The notes under the pieces: generated by a model | Seen by the model: the letters and a program-made list of their open reading frames with translations, nothing else | Databases searched by the model: none | What the model was told of the DNA's origin: nothing | NCBI GenBank assembly: GCA_963668115.1 | Contig: OY764147.1 | Location: forward strand, 2,948,176-3,012,175 | Source of the DNA: Plut-88900 sp963668115 | GTDB taxonomy: Bacteria; Chloroflexota; Dehalococcoidia; Plut-88900 | Direction of reading: 5' to 3' | DNA length: 64,000 bases | In this document: one piece after another, positions 16,781-23,717 of the stretch | Layout: each line of letters begins with the position of its first letter | Numbering within the stretch: the stretch's first letter is position 1 | Program-made: the position numbers and the translations under genes

Positions 16781-16838
16781 GGGAAATGTGCATTTCGAAG
16801 TCGGAACTACCTCGCATGCCCTCGGCCAGCCGTCGACT

Positions 16839-17486
16839 TCAAAAGTCCGTAGTCTCCATCCCCTCCTCCGGCCCCGACTCCACCCGCTCGGGGCACTCAG
16901 CCTTGGATATCAGGCAGAAGCCGCATTCCATGGCGCTCGGAGTCTTCGCCGGCGGCCCTTCATGGCTGATCTTCCTGATGAGGGTCGCCAGCCTGTCGAT
17001 GAACTGCTCGTCCACAGCCGACGCCGGGATCGACACCTCGTAGTCCCTGTATGCCACCACCCCGTCGAAGGTCATGTTCGCGTACTGGCCCAGCGCCCGG
17101 GGCACGGCATACATGTATGTCATCACCTGCACGTGGTCGGACGCCGTCGGCTGTCCCGTCTTTACGTCATATATGACTCCCCTGTCCCCCGACAGAGCTA
17201 TCAGGTCTGGCTTGCCGCCCAGGGTGGCACTGCTTCCCCTCAGAGTGAACTTGTTCTGCTTTTCGATGAATACCGCGTGCCCTTCGTCCCGCAGCCGGTC
17301 TCGCACCTCGTTGAGCAGCACGGTGTGGTTCATCTGCCAGGTTGCACTATCGAAGTCGTCCGGCGCCCGAACGAAGTTCGTGAAGTGGGCCTTGAACCAC
17401 GCCGCCCACTCGCAAGAGTTGTCTCCGACCAGCAGCTTCGTAAGCCACGTCACCCAGAAATAAGGCTTGTCCCGCCTTGTCGCCAT
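16839..17486 (-). CDS. PD-(D/E)XK nuclease-superfamily protein with possible Fe-S cysteines
   Basis: 215 residues. The nuclease core is visible as GKPDLIAL (Asp94), IYDVKTG (Asp107, Lys109) and a downstream Gln/Tyr helix DHVQVMTYMYAV. One cysteine near the N-terminus (Cys25) and a C-terminal cluster CGFCLISKAEC (Cys188, 191, 198) follow the spacing plan of Cas4, AddB and Dna2 nucleases, where four Cys hold a 4Fe-4S cluster. ATG at 17486 has GGGGAGGAG upstream. No cas gene or helicase lies nearby, so a general repair or RNA/DNA-processing role is more likely than CRISPR adaptation. Confidence 0.75.
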   Translation of the reverse strand: MATRRDKPYFWVTWLTKLLVGDNSCEWAAWFKAHFTNFVRAPDDFDSATWQMNHTVLLNEVRDRLRDEGHAVFIEKQNKFTLRGSSATLGGKPDLIALSGDRGVIYDVKTGQPTASDHVQVMTYMYAVPRALGQYANMTFDGVVAYRDYEVSIPASAVDEQFIDRLATLIRKISHEGPPAKTPSAMECGFCLISKAECPERVESGPEEGMETTDF

Positions 17487-17858
17487 TCCGCTCCTCCCCG
17501 CCCATCATAACAACCCATCCCCCACAAATCCCCCCCTCACCTCCTTCCCATTCCGATGCCCCGCTAGAAATCTGTCGCTCCCCTTCAACCCCACCCCCCT
17601 AAACCCGTCATTCCCGACCCCGATCGGGCTGAAAGTGTCGAAGATGCGCCTGGGCGTACGCCGTGCTGAAAGTCCGCCTTTGGCGGAGCATGAATCCATC
17701 CCGCGGGGCGCAGTGGGGTGCCCCCTCCCCCGTAGGGGTGCCCCTCGTGGGCGCCCTCCCCGGTGCGGGGCCGCTCGTGCTGAGGCTCTCGAAGTGCGAG
17801 CGGGGGGAGGCCCACGCTGGCCAACCCTCCGCTTATCCCCCCAAACACGCACATTTGC
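17487..17858. other. intergenic repeat block upstream of non-coding element A
   Basis: No gene is supported. The stretch begins C-rich, then carries dispersed-repeat sequence from 17606 (GTCATTCCCG... to ...GAATCCATCC) and a 33-bp imperfect inverted repeat at 17771-17803 (CCGCTCGTGCT with AGTGCGAGCGG) that recurs at 33352-33384. From 17809 the sequence matches the region upstream of element B, so the conserved block starts about 50 nt before the promoter. Confidence 0.6.
17606..17760. repeat. dispersed GTCATTCC...GGAATCCATCC repeat with internal segments
   Basis: Starts GTCATTCCCGACCCCGATCGGG, ends TGAATCCATCCCGCGGGG, and between them holds GTCGAAGATGCGCCTGGGCGT plus a small TCCGCC-ttt-GGCGGA hairpin. 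The same modules recur at 31.7, 33.3, 34.1-34.5, 35.7, 35.9, 47.0, 61.6-61.8 and 62.6 kb. It appears to be a non-autonomous, palindrome-bounded repeat family. Confidence 0.7.
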
Positions 17859-17887
17859 TTGACACACCTGAGCAAAGGCGTTATCAT
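17859..17887 (+). promoter_or_regulatory. sigma70 promoter of non-coding element A, overlapped by inverted repeat
   Basis: -35 TTGACA (17859-17864), spacer 17 nt, -10 TATCAT (17882-17887). An inverted repeat TTTGCT (17854-17859) / AGCAAA (17871-17876) brackets the -35 box and could be an operator. The identical arrangement occurs at 61913-61941. No open reading frame with a start codon follows at a sensible distance, although AAGGAGGAAC (17921-17930) resembles a ribosome-binding site. Confidence 0.75.
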
Positions 17888-17893
17888 ACCCTG

Positions 17894-18380
17894 CGTTCGC
17901 GAACACTAATGCAGTAACACAAGGAGGAACCAAAAACCCAGGGAAACCCCGAGACCCGACCCCGAGGACTCAACGCCCCAGCCCACCCCAACGGCCCTCG
18001 CGCAGGCCCGAGGCTCAAGCGAAAGGCGCAACATCCTCAACACCGGCTCCCGTGCCCCTTCCCTACCCCCCAGGCGATGGATAGACGTTCTGGCCTAAGC
18101 TGTTCCCGTCAGGCCTAACCCCGCAGAAGCGGGCCCAAGCTTTGCCCCCGGCGCGTTGGTGGCGCGCCAAGTGGGCCGGCGCCGATGTGGCGACCGGCGG
18201 CAGTAAAGTTGTGGCTCCTCCTCACCACAGGAGCAGGTATGGCCGTGACCCGATTAAACACGGCTGATAGCATTTCATTTTTACGGCCATTGGGCCGGTG
18301 CGCCTCACCCCCGGGCGCATGTGGTAAATCTGCCCGAATGGGAACAGGGGCACAGCCTCTGGCCAGCGTCTTCCATCGCC
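17894..18380 (+). ncRNA. putative structured non-coding RNA, copy A
   Basis: The transcript predicted from the promoter at 17859 has a leader shared with copy B up to about 17942. It then has helix a (TGCCCCTTCCC 18053-18063 with GGGAA-ca-GGGGCA 18340-18352, 11 bp) and helix b (18073-18095 with 18361-18380, 20 bp with 1- and 2-nt bulges). The order a-b-a'-b' makes a pseudoknot. The interior 18096-18339 folds into several hairpins, e.g. CCCGC-agaa-GCGGG, GGCGCG/CGCGCC, GCTCCT/AGGAGC and TGCGCC/GGCGCA. I see none of the sequence hallmarks of RNase P RNA, tmRNA or SRP RNA. The 3' end is undefined; a GTCCGCC-tca-GGCGGAC hairpin at 18453-18469 is one candidate. Confidence 0.55.
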
Positions 18381-18540
18381 AACCCAAAACCCAACAGACA
18401 AACCGAAAACCGGAAACCCCACAATCGAAGATGGAACATCCGCCTTGGGCGGGTCCGCCTCAGGCGGACCGAATAAGAACCCCGGAGTCTCCCTGCTCCA
18501 CCGCACCGGCACAACGGCTTGCCTAATCGGTACCCCGGAA

Positions 18541-18549
18541 TGGTATACT
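18541..18549 (+). promoter_or_regulatory. extended -10 promoter before rsmG
   Basis: TGGTATACT gives an extended -10 (TG at 18541-18542, TATACT at 18544-18549). A TTGCCT lies 19 nt upstream of the -10, longer than ideal. It would start transcription near 18556, about 50 nt before the rsmG start codon. Confidence 0.45.
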
Positions 18550-18604
18550 CCGCTTGCAAATCCCCGCCGCATGGCGCACTTTGTATTGCGGGTTCGGGGG
18601 CCGG

Positions 18605-19318
18605 ATGGACAAACTCGTACAAGGGGCTCGAGCCTTGGGCCTGGAACTCTCGGAAGACCAGCTGCGGCGTTTCCGCCTCTATATGGAAAAGCTGAGAGAG
18701 TCGAACCTCAAGGCGAACCTCACAGGCATAACCGCACCGGAGGACATCCAGCTCAAGCATTTCGTGGACTCCCTTGCCGTAGCATCCATGCTGCCTTCCC
18801 AACCCCCGACAGGATTGAGGCTGCTGGACCTGGGAAGCGGCGCCGGGTTTCCGGGGGTGCCGCTCAAAATAGCGATAGACGCCATGTCCCTCTTCCTGCT
18901 GGACTCCATAGGCAAAAAGACCGGGTTCCTTGAACGGTTGACCCGAGACCTGGGTCTGGAGGACGTGACAGTGCTCAACGGCCGCGCCGAGACCCTCGCC
19001 CGCCGCCAGGACCTGCGTGAGTCCTTCGACTTCGTGGTAGCCAGGGCCGTCGCCCCCCTGTCGACACTGCTCGAACTTGCCTTGCCCTTCTGTAGGATCG
19101 AGGGTCGGGTGGTGGCCCAGAAGGTAGACTCTTACACCCGGGAACCGGGCGACTACCGACACGCTCTTTCGGTGCTAGGGGGCGAATTCCTGCAAGATGC
19201 CCCGGTCGAGGTTGAAGGCTTGGGGCCGGGACGCCGGTTGCTCCTGTTCGAAAAGAAAACCTCCACCCCCGACAAATATCCCCGCAGGCCCGGCCTGCCC
19301 CTGAAACGCCCCCTCTGA
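18605..19318 (+). CDS. rsmG: 16S rRNA (guanine-N7)-methyltransferase RsmG (GidB)
   Basis: 237 residues; methylates N7 of a guanine in the 530 loop of 16S rRNA using SAM. The SAM-binding motif I is LLDLGSGAGFPGVPLKI at about residues 76-92, followed by LLDSIGKKTGFLERL and ARAVAPLSTLLELALP. ATG at 18605 (MDKLVQGARALGLELSEDQ) fits the family start better than the upstream in-frame ATG at 18554. The last residues (TPDKYPRRPGLPLKRPL) are the usual RsmG end. The flippase-like gene starts 1 nt after its stop. Confidence 0.94.
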   Translation: MDKLVQGARALGLELSEDQLRRFRLYMEKLRESNLKANLTGITAPEDIQLKHFVDSLAVASMLPSQPPTGLRLLDLGSGAGFPGVPLKIAIDAMSLFLLDSIGKKTGFLERLTRDLGLEDVTVLNGRAETLARRQDLRESFDFVVARAVAPLSTLLELALPFCRIEGRVVAQKVDSYTREPGDYRHALSVLGGEFLQDAPVEVEGLGPGRRLLLFEKKTSTPDKYPRRPGLPLKRPL

Positions 19319-19319
19319 T

Positions 19320-20405
19320 ATGAAAGAACGCGATGACATAGAACCCAAGCCGCAAGACCCGGCGCCCGAGTCTGCGGAGGAGCGACAGGGCAGGACCGCC
19401 CTTACGTCGTCGTCCCTATGCCGGCGCTTTCTCAGCGCCCGAAATGTTGTAGCCATCGCCATCGCCGGGTCGCTTCTCTACTTTCTGGCTGTCCAATTCG
19501 ACCTTGACCTGGAGAGCACATGGCTGGAGTTGCAGCGCACCGACCCCGCTTGGTACGCCGCCGCTTTTGCCATCTACTATCTGAACTTCCCCATAAGGTC
19601 CATTCGCTGGCGCGTGCTCCTGGAGGACTCCGGATGTGAGGCCCCCGATGCGCGCGACAAAATCTCTATCCTGACGCTGTCCGAAATCGGGTACCTGGGC
19701 TGGTTCCTGAACTCTGTCTCCGTGTTCAGGATGGGGTTCGTCTACCGGTGCTACCAGCTTTCCAGCAGGCTCAAGGCCAGCCTCGCCTTGATAGTTGGCT
19801 CTCTTTTCGCCGAACGGATTCTGGACACCGTGGTCACCTTGGGGCTGATCGGATTCGCCGCGCTCTTTTTGCTGAGTTCTTACTGGAATCCGGTGCTCAC
19901 TTACATCATGCTCGGTGGCCTCGCCACTACCGTTGTCCTCGCCGGTGTTCCCATAGCTATGATGCTCACGGGTAAAGGCATCACCCGCTTCCTCCCGGCC
20001 AAGCTCAAGGGCGGGTACGATGGCTTCCGGGAAGGCACCCTCAACAGTTTCCACCGCTGGCCCCGACTCACTATCCTCAGCATCGCCGTCTGGTGCTGCG
20101 AGACCGCCCGACTCCTCTTCGTCGTCTACTCTCTCGGCCTTGACGTCGACATTTCGATAGTGGTGTTCGTTGCTCTCGGCACTTCGATAATTACCACATT
20201 CCCTATTACCCCCGGCGGTATCGGGCTTGTCGAAGCGGGGATGACCGGTGTTCTAGCCATCGTTCTTTCCCCCGAAGAAGCCCTGTCCGTGACTCTCCTT
20301 GACCGCTCCATTAACTTCCTCAGCGTCATAGCGCTTGGCACCCTGATCCTCTTGGCCAGAAGCGGCTACTCCCTCCGCCGGGGGCCGCTTAAAGCCGCCC
20401 GGTAA
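19320..20405 (+). CDS. flippase-like / lysylphosphatidylglycerol synthase TM-region (UPF0104) protein
   Basis: 361 residues with about eight hydrophobic segments after a charged, Pro/Glu-rich N-terminus. The family features are YLNFPIRSIRWRVLL, the conserved EIGYLGWFLNSVSVFRMG segment, and ITTFPITPGGIGLVEAGM near the C-terminus, matching the PF03706 membrane domain (AglD/MprF N-terminal type). Members move or modify lipid-linked substrates in the membrane; the substrate here cannot be told. It is probably co-transcribed with rsmG. Confidence 0.8.
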   Translation: MKERDDIEPKPQDPAPESAEERQGRTALTSSSLCRRFLSARNVVAIAIAGSLLYFLAVQFDLDLESTWLELQRTDPAWYAAAFAIYYLNFPIRSIRWRVLLEDSGCEAPDARDKISILTLSEIGYLGWFLNSVSVFRMGFVYRCYQLSSRLKASLALIVGSLFAERILDTVVTLGLIGFAALFLLSSYWNPVLTYIMLGGLATTVVLAGVPIAMMLTGKGITRFLPAKLKGGYDGFREGTLNSFHRWPRLTILSIAVWCCETARLLFVVYSLGLDVDISIVVFVALGTSIITTFPITPGGIGLVEAGMTGVLAIVLSPEEALSVTLLDRSINFLSVIALGTLILLARSGYSLRRGPLKAAR

Positions 20406-20427
20406 GCGGTTCTCTGCACTAGAATAA

Positions 20428-20445
20428 GGCCATTCGGGCATGGCC
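20428..20445 (+). terminator. hairpin after the flippase-like gene
   Basis: GGCCAT-tcgggc-ATGGCC forms a 6-bp stem followed only by GCTTTAC, so a terminator role is weakly supported. Confidence 0.25.
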
Positions 20446-20551
20446 GCTTTACGGTTGCAGCCCGAGACTCCTATCACCTATCTTGATGAAGGATGGCGAA
20501 CCGGATTTAGATGAGCCCCGGCCCCGACTATTCGACACGGAGAAGTGCATT

Positions 20552-21493
20552 ATGAAGAAAGTAGTGTTCGCGGACCTTGGCGGAATGATCCCCTTCGACA
20601 CCGACCCCCTGGCCGACATTGCAGAGACCAGCTACTTCTACGACCTCCCATCCGCCGAGGACTTTGTCGCGCGCTGCCAGGGCGCCGAGGCCATCTGCTG
20701 GAGCTGGATCAACCTCACCCATGAAATGCTCGACTCCATGCCCGACCTGAAGATGATCTGCTACCTCGGCATCGGGCCCCAGACCCAGATCGACATGAAA
20801 TACGCCTGGAGCAAGGGCATCACCCTGTGTAACACCCCCCACTACGGCGACGAAGCCGTCGCCGAGCACGCCATCGCCCTGATGTTCGCTCTCGCACGGA
20901 AAGTGGTCAATGCGGACAAATCGATGCGCGAAAGCAAGTGGGAACGCTTTGGCGGGTCCGGCATCAAGGGTGCGACCATGGGCATCCTAGGGCTCGGGGG
21001 CCTCGGCTCCGAGCTTGCCGCCATTGGAAACGGTCTCGGAATGAAGGTGATCTGCACCACCCGTAACCCGTCTGATGAGCGCGCCAAAGCCCACAACGTC
21101 GAGTTCGTTTCGCTGGACGATTTGATGTCCTGCTCCGACTACGTCCAGCTCGCACCTGTCCTCAACGATGACACGACGGGAATAATTGGCGAACGTGAAC
21201 TCGGCCTGATGAAGGAAAGCGCCCACCTCGTCAACGTGTCTCGGGGCCAGGTGGTGCAGCAGGACGCTTTGATCAAGGCTTTGGAGTCTGGCCAGCTTAC
21301 CGGCTTCGCCACCGACGTCTATGCCGAGGAACCCGCCACCGACGAACCCCTCCGCCACTTCGACAACGTGGTCCTCACCCCCCACATCGCCTATGACACC
21401 CCCGCCGCGATCATCAACATGACCAACATCGCCGCCGACACCATCCGGGCCTACCTGAACGGCAGCCCCATAAACGTGCTCACGCCGGATTAA
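20552..21493 (+). CDS. D-2-hydroxyacid dehydrogenase (phosphoglycerate dehydrogenase-like)
   Basis: 313 residues from MKKVVFADLGG (ATG at 20552, GGAGAAG upstream; an in-frame start at 20483 is less likely). NAD-binding Rossmann motif GILGLGGLGSELAAIG, catalytic Arg in NVSRGQVV, Glu in DVYAEEP and His in LTPHIAYDT are all present, so it should be an active NAD(P)-dependent reductase of 2-keto acids. The substrate is unknown. The last 31 codons are repeated at 22150-22243 downstream of a HicB/HicA-like pair. Confidence 0.88.
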   Translation: MKKVVFADLGGMIPFDTDPLADIAETSYFYDLPSAEDFVARCQGAEAICWSWINLTHEMLDSMPDLKMICYLGIGPQTQIDMKYAWSKGITLCNTPHYGDEAVAEHAIALMFALARKVVNADKSMRESKWERFGGSGIKGATMGILGLGGLGSELAAIGNGLGMKVICTTRNPSDERAKAHNVEFVSLDDLMSCSDYVQLAPVLNDDTTGIIGERELGLMKESAHLVNVSRGQVVQQDALIKALESGQLTGFATDVYAEEPATDEPLRHFDNVVLTPHIAYDTPAAIINMTNIAADTIRAYLNGSPINVLTPD

Positions 21494-21495
21494 GG
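21402..21495 (+). repeat. direct repeat, copy 1 (3' end of the dehydrogenase gene)
   Basis: A 94-nt block covering the end of the dehydrogenase gene, its stop codon (TAA) and 2 nt beyond. It matches 22150-22243 at all but 6 positions. Four of the six differences are in codon third positions or the stop codon and do not alter the protein. Confidence 0.85.
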
Positions 21496-21569
21496 GAGAG
21501 AGGGCTACAATTGCCGCTCCACTTTAGCCCGTGCTACCATGACCCTTGCCTGGAGAAAGTGAGTGGGCT

Positions 21570-21893
21570 ATGGCCGGATTTGTACTTCTAACTGGCATTG
21601 TAGAGCAGGAAGACAACCAGTACACGGCTACTTGTTTAGAACTTGGTACCGCTACTTGCGCCGACACGCCGGAAGAGGCGCGACGGAACCTAGACGAAGC
21701 CGTCCAGTTGGAAATCGAAGTGCTGGAGGAGCTGGGTGAACGCTCACGGGTATTCGATGAGAAGGGGATAAAGGTGTGGGGGATGGACGACGACCGAGTT
21801 CCCTACCTTGACTTGCCGGCCAGCTTATATCACCTGACCGGCACGATGCCAATCAAGGCGTGGGTGCTGTGTCCCGCCATTGCTGTAGCATAG
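21570..21893 (+). CDS. HicB-like antitoxin
   Basis: 107 residues. The N-terminal partly degenerate RNase-H-like HicB fold is recognisable: GFVLLTGIVEQEDNQYTATCLELGTATCADTPEEARRNLDEAV. The start ATG at 21570 follows GGAGAAAGTGAG. No clear DNA-binding helix-turn-helix or RHH is seen at the C-terminus. It is followed 12 nt later by a HicA-like gene, the reverse of the common hicA-hicB order. The pair lies between two copies of a dehydrogenase 3' end, suggesting insertion as a module. Confidence 0.8.
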   Translation: MAGFVLLTGIVEQEDNQYTATCLELGTATCADTPEEARRNLDEAVQLEIEVLEELGERSRVFDEKGIKVWGMDDDRVPYLDLPASLYHLTGTMPIKAWVLCPAIAVA

Positions 21894-21905
21894 GCATTAC
21901 ATACC

Positions 21906-22145
21906 TTGCAATTTAGCAGGCTCCCCACTTGCAGTAGCCGTGAGGCGGTTGCTGCTCTTGAACGTCTGGGACGTCGCCTTGAGAGGACTAGGGGTAGCCA
22001 TGCGGTCTATTCCAAAGAGCAAAAAGAGGGACACAGGTTAACGGCGCCCTTGGTGCTTGATAGGAAACGGTTGTCAAAAGGCACTCTCAAAAGTGTGCTG
22101 ACGAAGCTGGAGATTCCGCTGGAGGATTTTCTAGATGCTCTATGA
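21906..22145 (+). CDS. HicA-like toxin (mRNA interferase)
   Basis: 79 residues starting at TTG 21906. The dsRBD-like HicA pattern is clear: SREAVAALERLGRRLERTRGSHAVYSK with the catalytic histidine in RGSHAVY, then LSKGTLKSVLTKLEIPLEDFLDAL. HicA toxins cleave mRNA and are neutralised by HicB. It ends 4 nt before the duplicated dehydrogenase 3' end. Confidence 0.82.
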   Translation: MQFSRLPTCSSREAVAALERLGRRLERTRGSHAVYSKEQKEGHRLTAPLVLDRKRLSKGTLKSVLTKLEIPLEDFLDAL

Positions 22146-22149
22146 ATCT

Positions 22150-22243
22150 CCGCCGCGATCATCAACATGACCAACATCGCCGCAGACACCATCCGCGCCT
22201 ACCTGAACGGCAGCCCCATAAACGTCCTCAGGCCGGAGTAGGG
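22150..22243 (+). pseudogene. duplicated dehydrogenase 3' end (remnant, direct-repeat copy 2)
   Basis: Encodes AAIINMTNIAADTIRAYLNG and the rest of a dehydrogenase C-terminus, ending LRPE and TAG, where the intact gene ends LTPD and TAA. There is no start codon or upstream body. The largely synonymous differences suggest that it comes from a related functional gene and not from decay in place. Confidence 0.8.
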
Positions 22244-22262
22244 GTGGATCGGAGAGTAAGAA

Positions 22263-22541
22263 ATGATGGATGCTGCTAAGGTACAGACAATTATCGGAGA
22301 CCCTCGCAAGGTAGCAAAGGAGATTCGAGAGTTCGGTGAAGATTCAGTTAGGCTGGAGGAGCGCCGCTCTCAATTCTTGGAAAGATACGCTGACCAATAC
22401 ATCGCCTTCTATCGCGGTGAGGTCCACGCACATGGCGAAAACCTGGCAGAGGTTTTACGAGAGCTAGATATAAAGAGCTTGCCTAGGGGAAGTGTCATTA
22501 TCCAGTTCATGCGAACCGATCCACCGGTCATGTTGCTTTAA
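22263..22541 (+). CDS. small DUF5678-like protein
   Basis: 92 residues. The C-terminal part (YADQYIAFYRGEVHAHGENLAEVLRELDIKSLPRGSVIIQF) resembles DUF5678 proteins, small domains of unknown function with a pattern of 'W/Y-x-A/V ... G-x-V-x-A-H-G-x-x'. ATG at 22263 follows GGAGAGTAAGAA. It sits 3 nt upstream of an aspartyl-protease-like gene, so the two are almost certainly co-translated. Confidence 0.65.
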   Translation: MMDAAKVQTIIGDPRKVAKEIREFGEDSVRLEERRSQFLERYADQYIAFYRGEVHAHGENLAEVLRELDIKSLPRGSVIIQFMRTDPPVMLL

Positions 22542-22544
22542 GAC

Positions 22545-23012
22545 ATGTTGGTCGGTAAGTTCGACCTCCTTAAGCAACCCCGCCTGACCGGCCGCTTAGC
22601 AGTGCCAGGCGCATCTCTGGATGCGTACATTGTAGGCGAGGTTGAGTTCTTGGTAGATACCGGTGCCCATAGCACCGTGTTGATGCCTGACGACGTTAAG
22701 AGGATAGGAATTGACTGCAACGTCCTTGCTCGGGACGCACGCACTTCTGTAGGTGTAGGTGGAAGAGCACATAATCATATTGCGCCAGCCTTCATTGCTT
22801 TCGAGGAACCCGCAATTGGCATCCGTGTTTATGAGATAAAGCTTGCAGTTTTCGATCCTGACGAACACCCTGACCACGCAGGTGTACCGTCGCTCCTGGG
22901 ACGCGACATTCTGAACCGATGGGAAATGCTGTATAACTCCAATGAAGACCGACTAGAGTTTCGTGTCATTAGCGCTGACTACAGTCTGTCTGTTCAGCCA
23001 GACTCCCCTTAG
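22545..23012 (+). CDS. retropepsin-like aspartic protease-fold protein
   Basis: 155 residues. The catalytic triad motif is FLVDTGAHSTVL (Asp near residue 38), and the second signature of the fold, PSLLGRDILNRWEM, is near the C-terminus. With a single DTG motif it would act as a homodimer like retroviral proteases. No gag, RT or integrase lies nearby, so this is a stand-alone bacterial clan AA protein. Its partner is the DUF5678-like gene just upstream. Confidence 0.78.
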   Translation: MLVGKFDLLKQPRLTGRLAVPGASLDAYIVGEVEFLVDTGAHSTVLMPDDVKRIGIDCNVLARDARTSVGVGGRAHNHIAPAFIAFEEPAIGIRVYEIKLAVFDPDEHPDHAGVPSLLGRDILNRWEMLYNSNEDRLEFRVISADYSLSVQPDSP

Positions 23013-23046
23013 AGCCACCTTTCTAGCCCCGGGCACAAGAAAACCC

Positions 23047-23133
23047 TGGTGCCGAGGAAGGGGCTCGAACCCTTATGGGATTACTCCCAACGGATTTTAA
23101 GTCCGTCGCGTCTGCCAATTCCGCCACCTCGGC
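23047..23133 (-). tRNA. trnL: tRNA-Leu (anticodon TAA)
   Basis: 87 nt including encoded CCA. Acceptor GCCGAGG/CCTCGGC with A73, a long variable arm as in class II tRNAs, T-loop GTTCGAGCC, and anticodon loop CTTAAAA give Leu-UAA. Confidence 0.95.
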
Positions 23134-23197
23134 CCGAGACCGCCCCATTATAAAAGGCGCAGGCCCGACTTACCGGGCCCGCGCTTTGAGTATCTAT

Positions 23198-23272
23198 TGG
23201 AGGCGACGGGCGGATTCGAACCGCCGATAGAGGTTTTGCAGACCCCCGCCTTAACCACTTGGCTACGTCGCC
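23198..23272 (-). tRNA. trnC: tRNA-Cys (anticodon GCA)
   Basis: 75 nt including CCA. Acceptor GGCGACG/CGTCGCC, T8-A9, discriminator U73 (the Cys identity base) and anticodon loop CTGCAAA. It lies 1 nt from the tRNA-Gly gene, so the two are processed from one transcript. Confidence 0.95.
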
Positions 23273-23273
23273 C

Positions 23274-23348
23274 TGGAGCGGAAGACGGGATTCGAACCCG
23301 CGACCCTCTCCTTGGCAAGGAGATGCTCTACCACTGAGCCACTTCCGC
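23274..23348 (-). tRNA. trnG: tRNA-Gly (anticodon GCC)
   Basis: 75 nt including CCA. Acceptor GCGGAAG/CTTCCGC, anticodon loop TTGCCAA and T-loop GGTTCGAATCC. Located between tRNA-Leu(GAG) and tRNA-Cys. Confidence 0.95.
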
Positions 23349-23371
23349 TTATATGTTGTCCTGTTAAGGTT

Positions 23372-23458
23372 TGGTGCCGAGGAGGAGATTTGAACTCCTA
23401 CGAGCTTTCGCTCACTGCCCCCTCAAGACAGCGTGTCTACCGATTCCACCACCTCGGC
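23372..23458 (-). tRNA. trnL: tRNA-Leu (anticodon GAG)
   Basis: 87 nt including CCA. Acceptor GCCGAGG/CCTCGGC, long variable arm, anticodon stem CTGTC/GGCAG around loop TTGAGGG, giving Leu-GAG. The acceptor is identical to tRNA-Leu(TAA) 240 nt away. Confidence 0.93.
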
Positions 23459-23553
23459 AAGCAAATTGTTTCTCCTCCCTGACTCACCCCAGAGCCCCCA
23501 TCCCTTTGCCCAGGCTCTGACCATGATATCACTTCCAGCCCAGGCTTTTCGAA

Positions 23554-23629
23554 TGGCAGGAGTGGGAGGACTCGAACCCCCGACCTGCGGTTTTGGAGAC
23601 CGCTGCTCTTCCAGCTGAGCTACACTCCT
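23554..23629 (-). tRNA. trnW: tRNA-Trp (anticodon CCA)
   Basis: 76 nt including CCA. Acceptor AGGAGTG/CACTCCT with G73, anticodon loop CTCCAAA. First gene of the cluster, 15 nt after the predicted transcription start. Confidence 0.95.
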
Positions 23630-23650
23630 ACAGGGGCCTTGCAACAAACG

Positions 23651-23680
23651 ATTTTACCACCACGAGCAAAATCTCGTCAA
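23651..23680 (-). promoter_or_regulatory. promoter of the tRNA cluster
   Basis: On the minus strand -35 TTGACG (23680-23675), spacer 18 nt, -10 TAAAAT (23656-23651). It is positioned to start transcription about 15 nt before tRNA-Trp and probably reads through the five tRNA genes. Confidence 0.65.
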
Positions 23681-23717
23681 ACCAAAATGTCTGCGCAAGA
23701 GCGTTCCGCGGTGTGCC

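Noticed and set aside
17505..17933. Open frames over the repeat block and promoter before element A
   Set aside because: They consist of dispersed-repeat sequence (e.g. LREPQHERP-type words) in several frames and cross the promoter on the opposite strand.
17894..18380. Element A as RNase P RNA or tmRNA
   Set aside because: The conserved RNase P core (GAGGAAAGTCC and ACAGA...) and the tmRNA tRNA-like ends are absent, and two unlike interiors argue against a housekeeping RNA.
18073..18380. Helix b strands as terminal inverted repeats of a MITE
   Set aside because: Similarity between the copies extends about 260 nt upstream of the left arm, includes the promoter, and continues past the right arm, so the arms are not the boundaries.
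22545..23012. Retrotransposon or retrovirus-like element
   Set aside because: Only the aspartic protease fold is present; no reverse transcriptase, integrase or terminal repeats.
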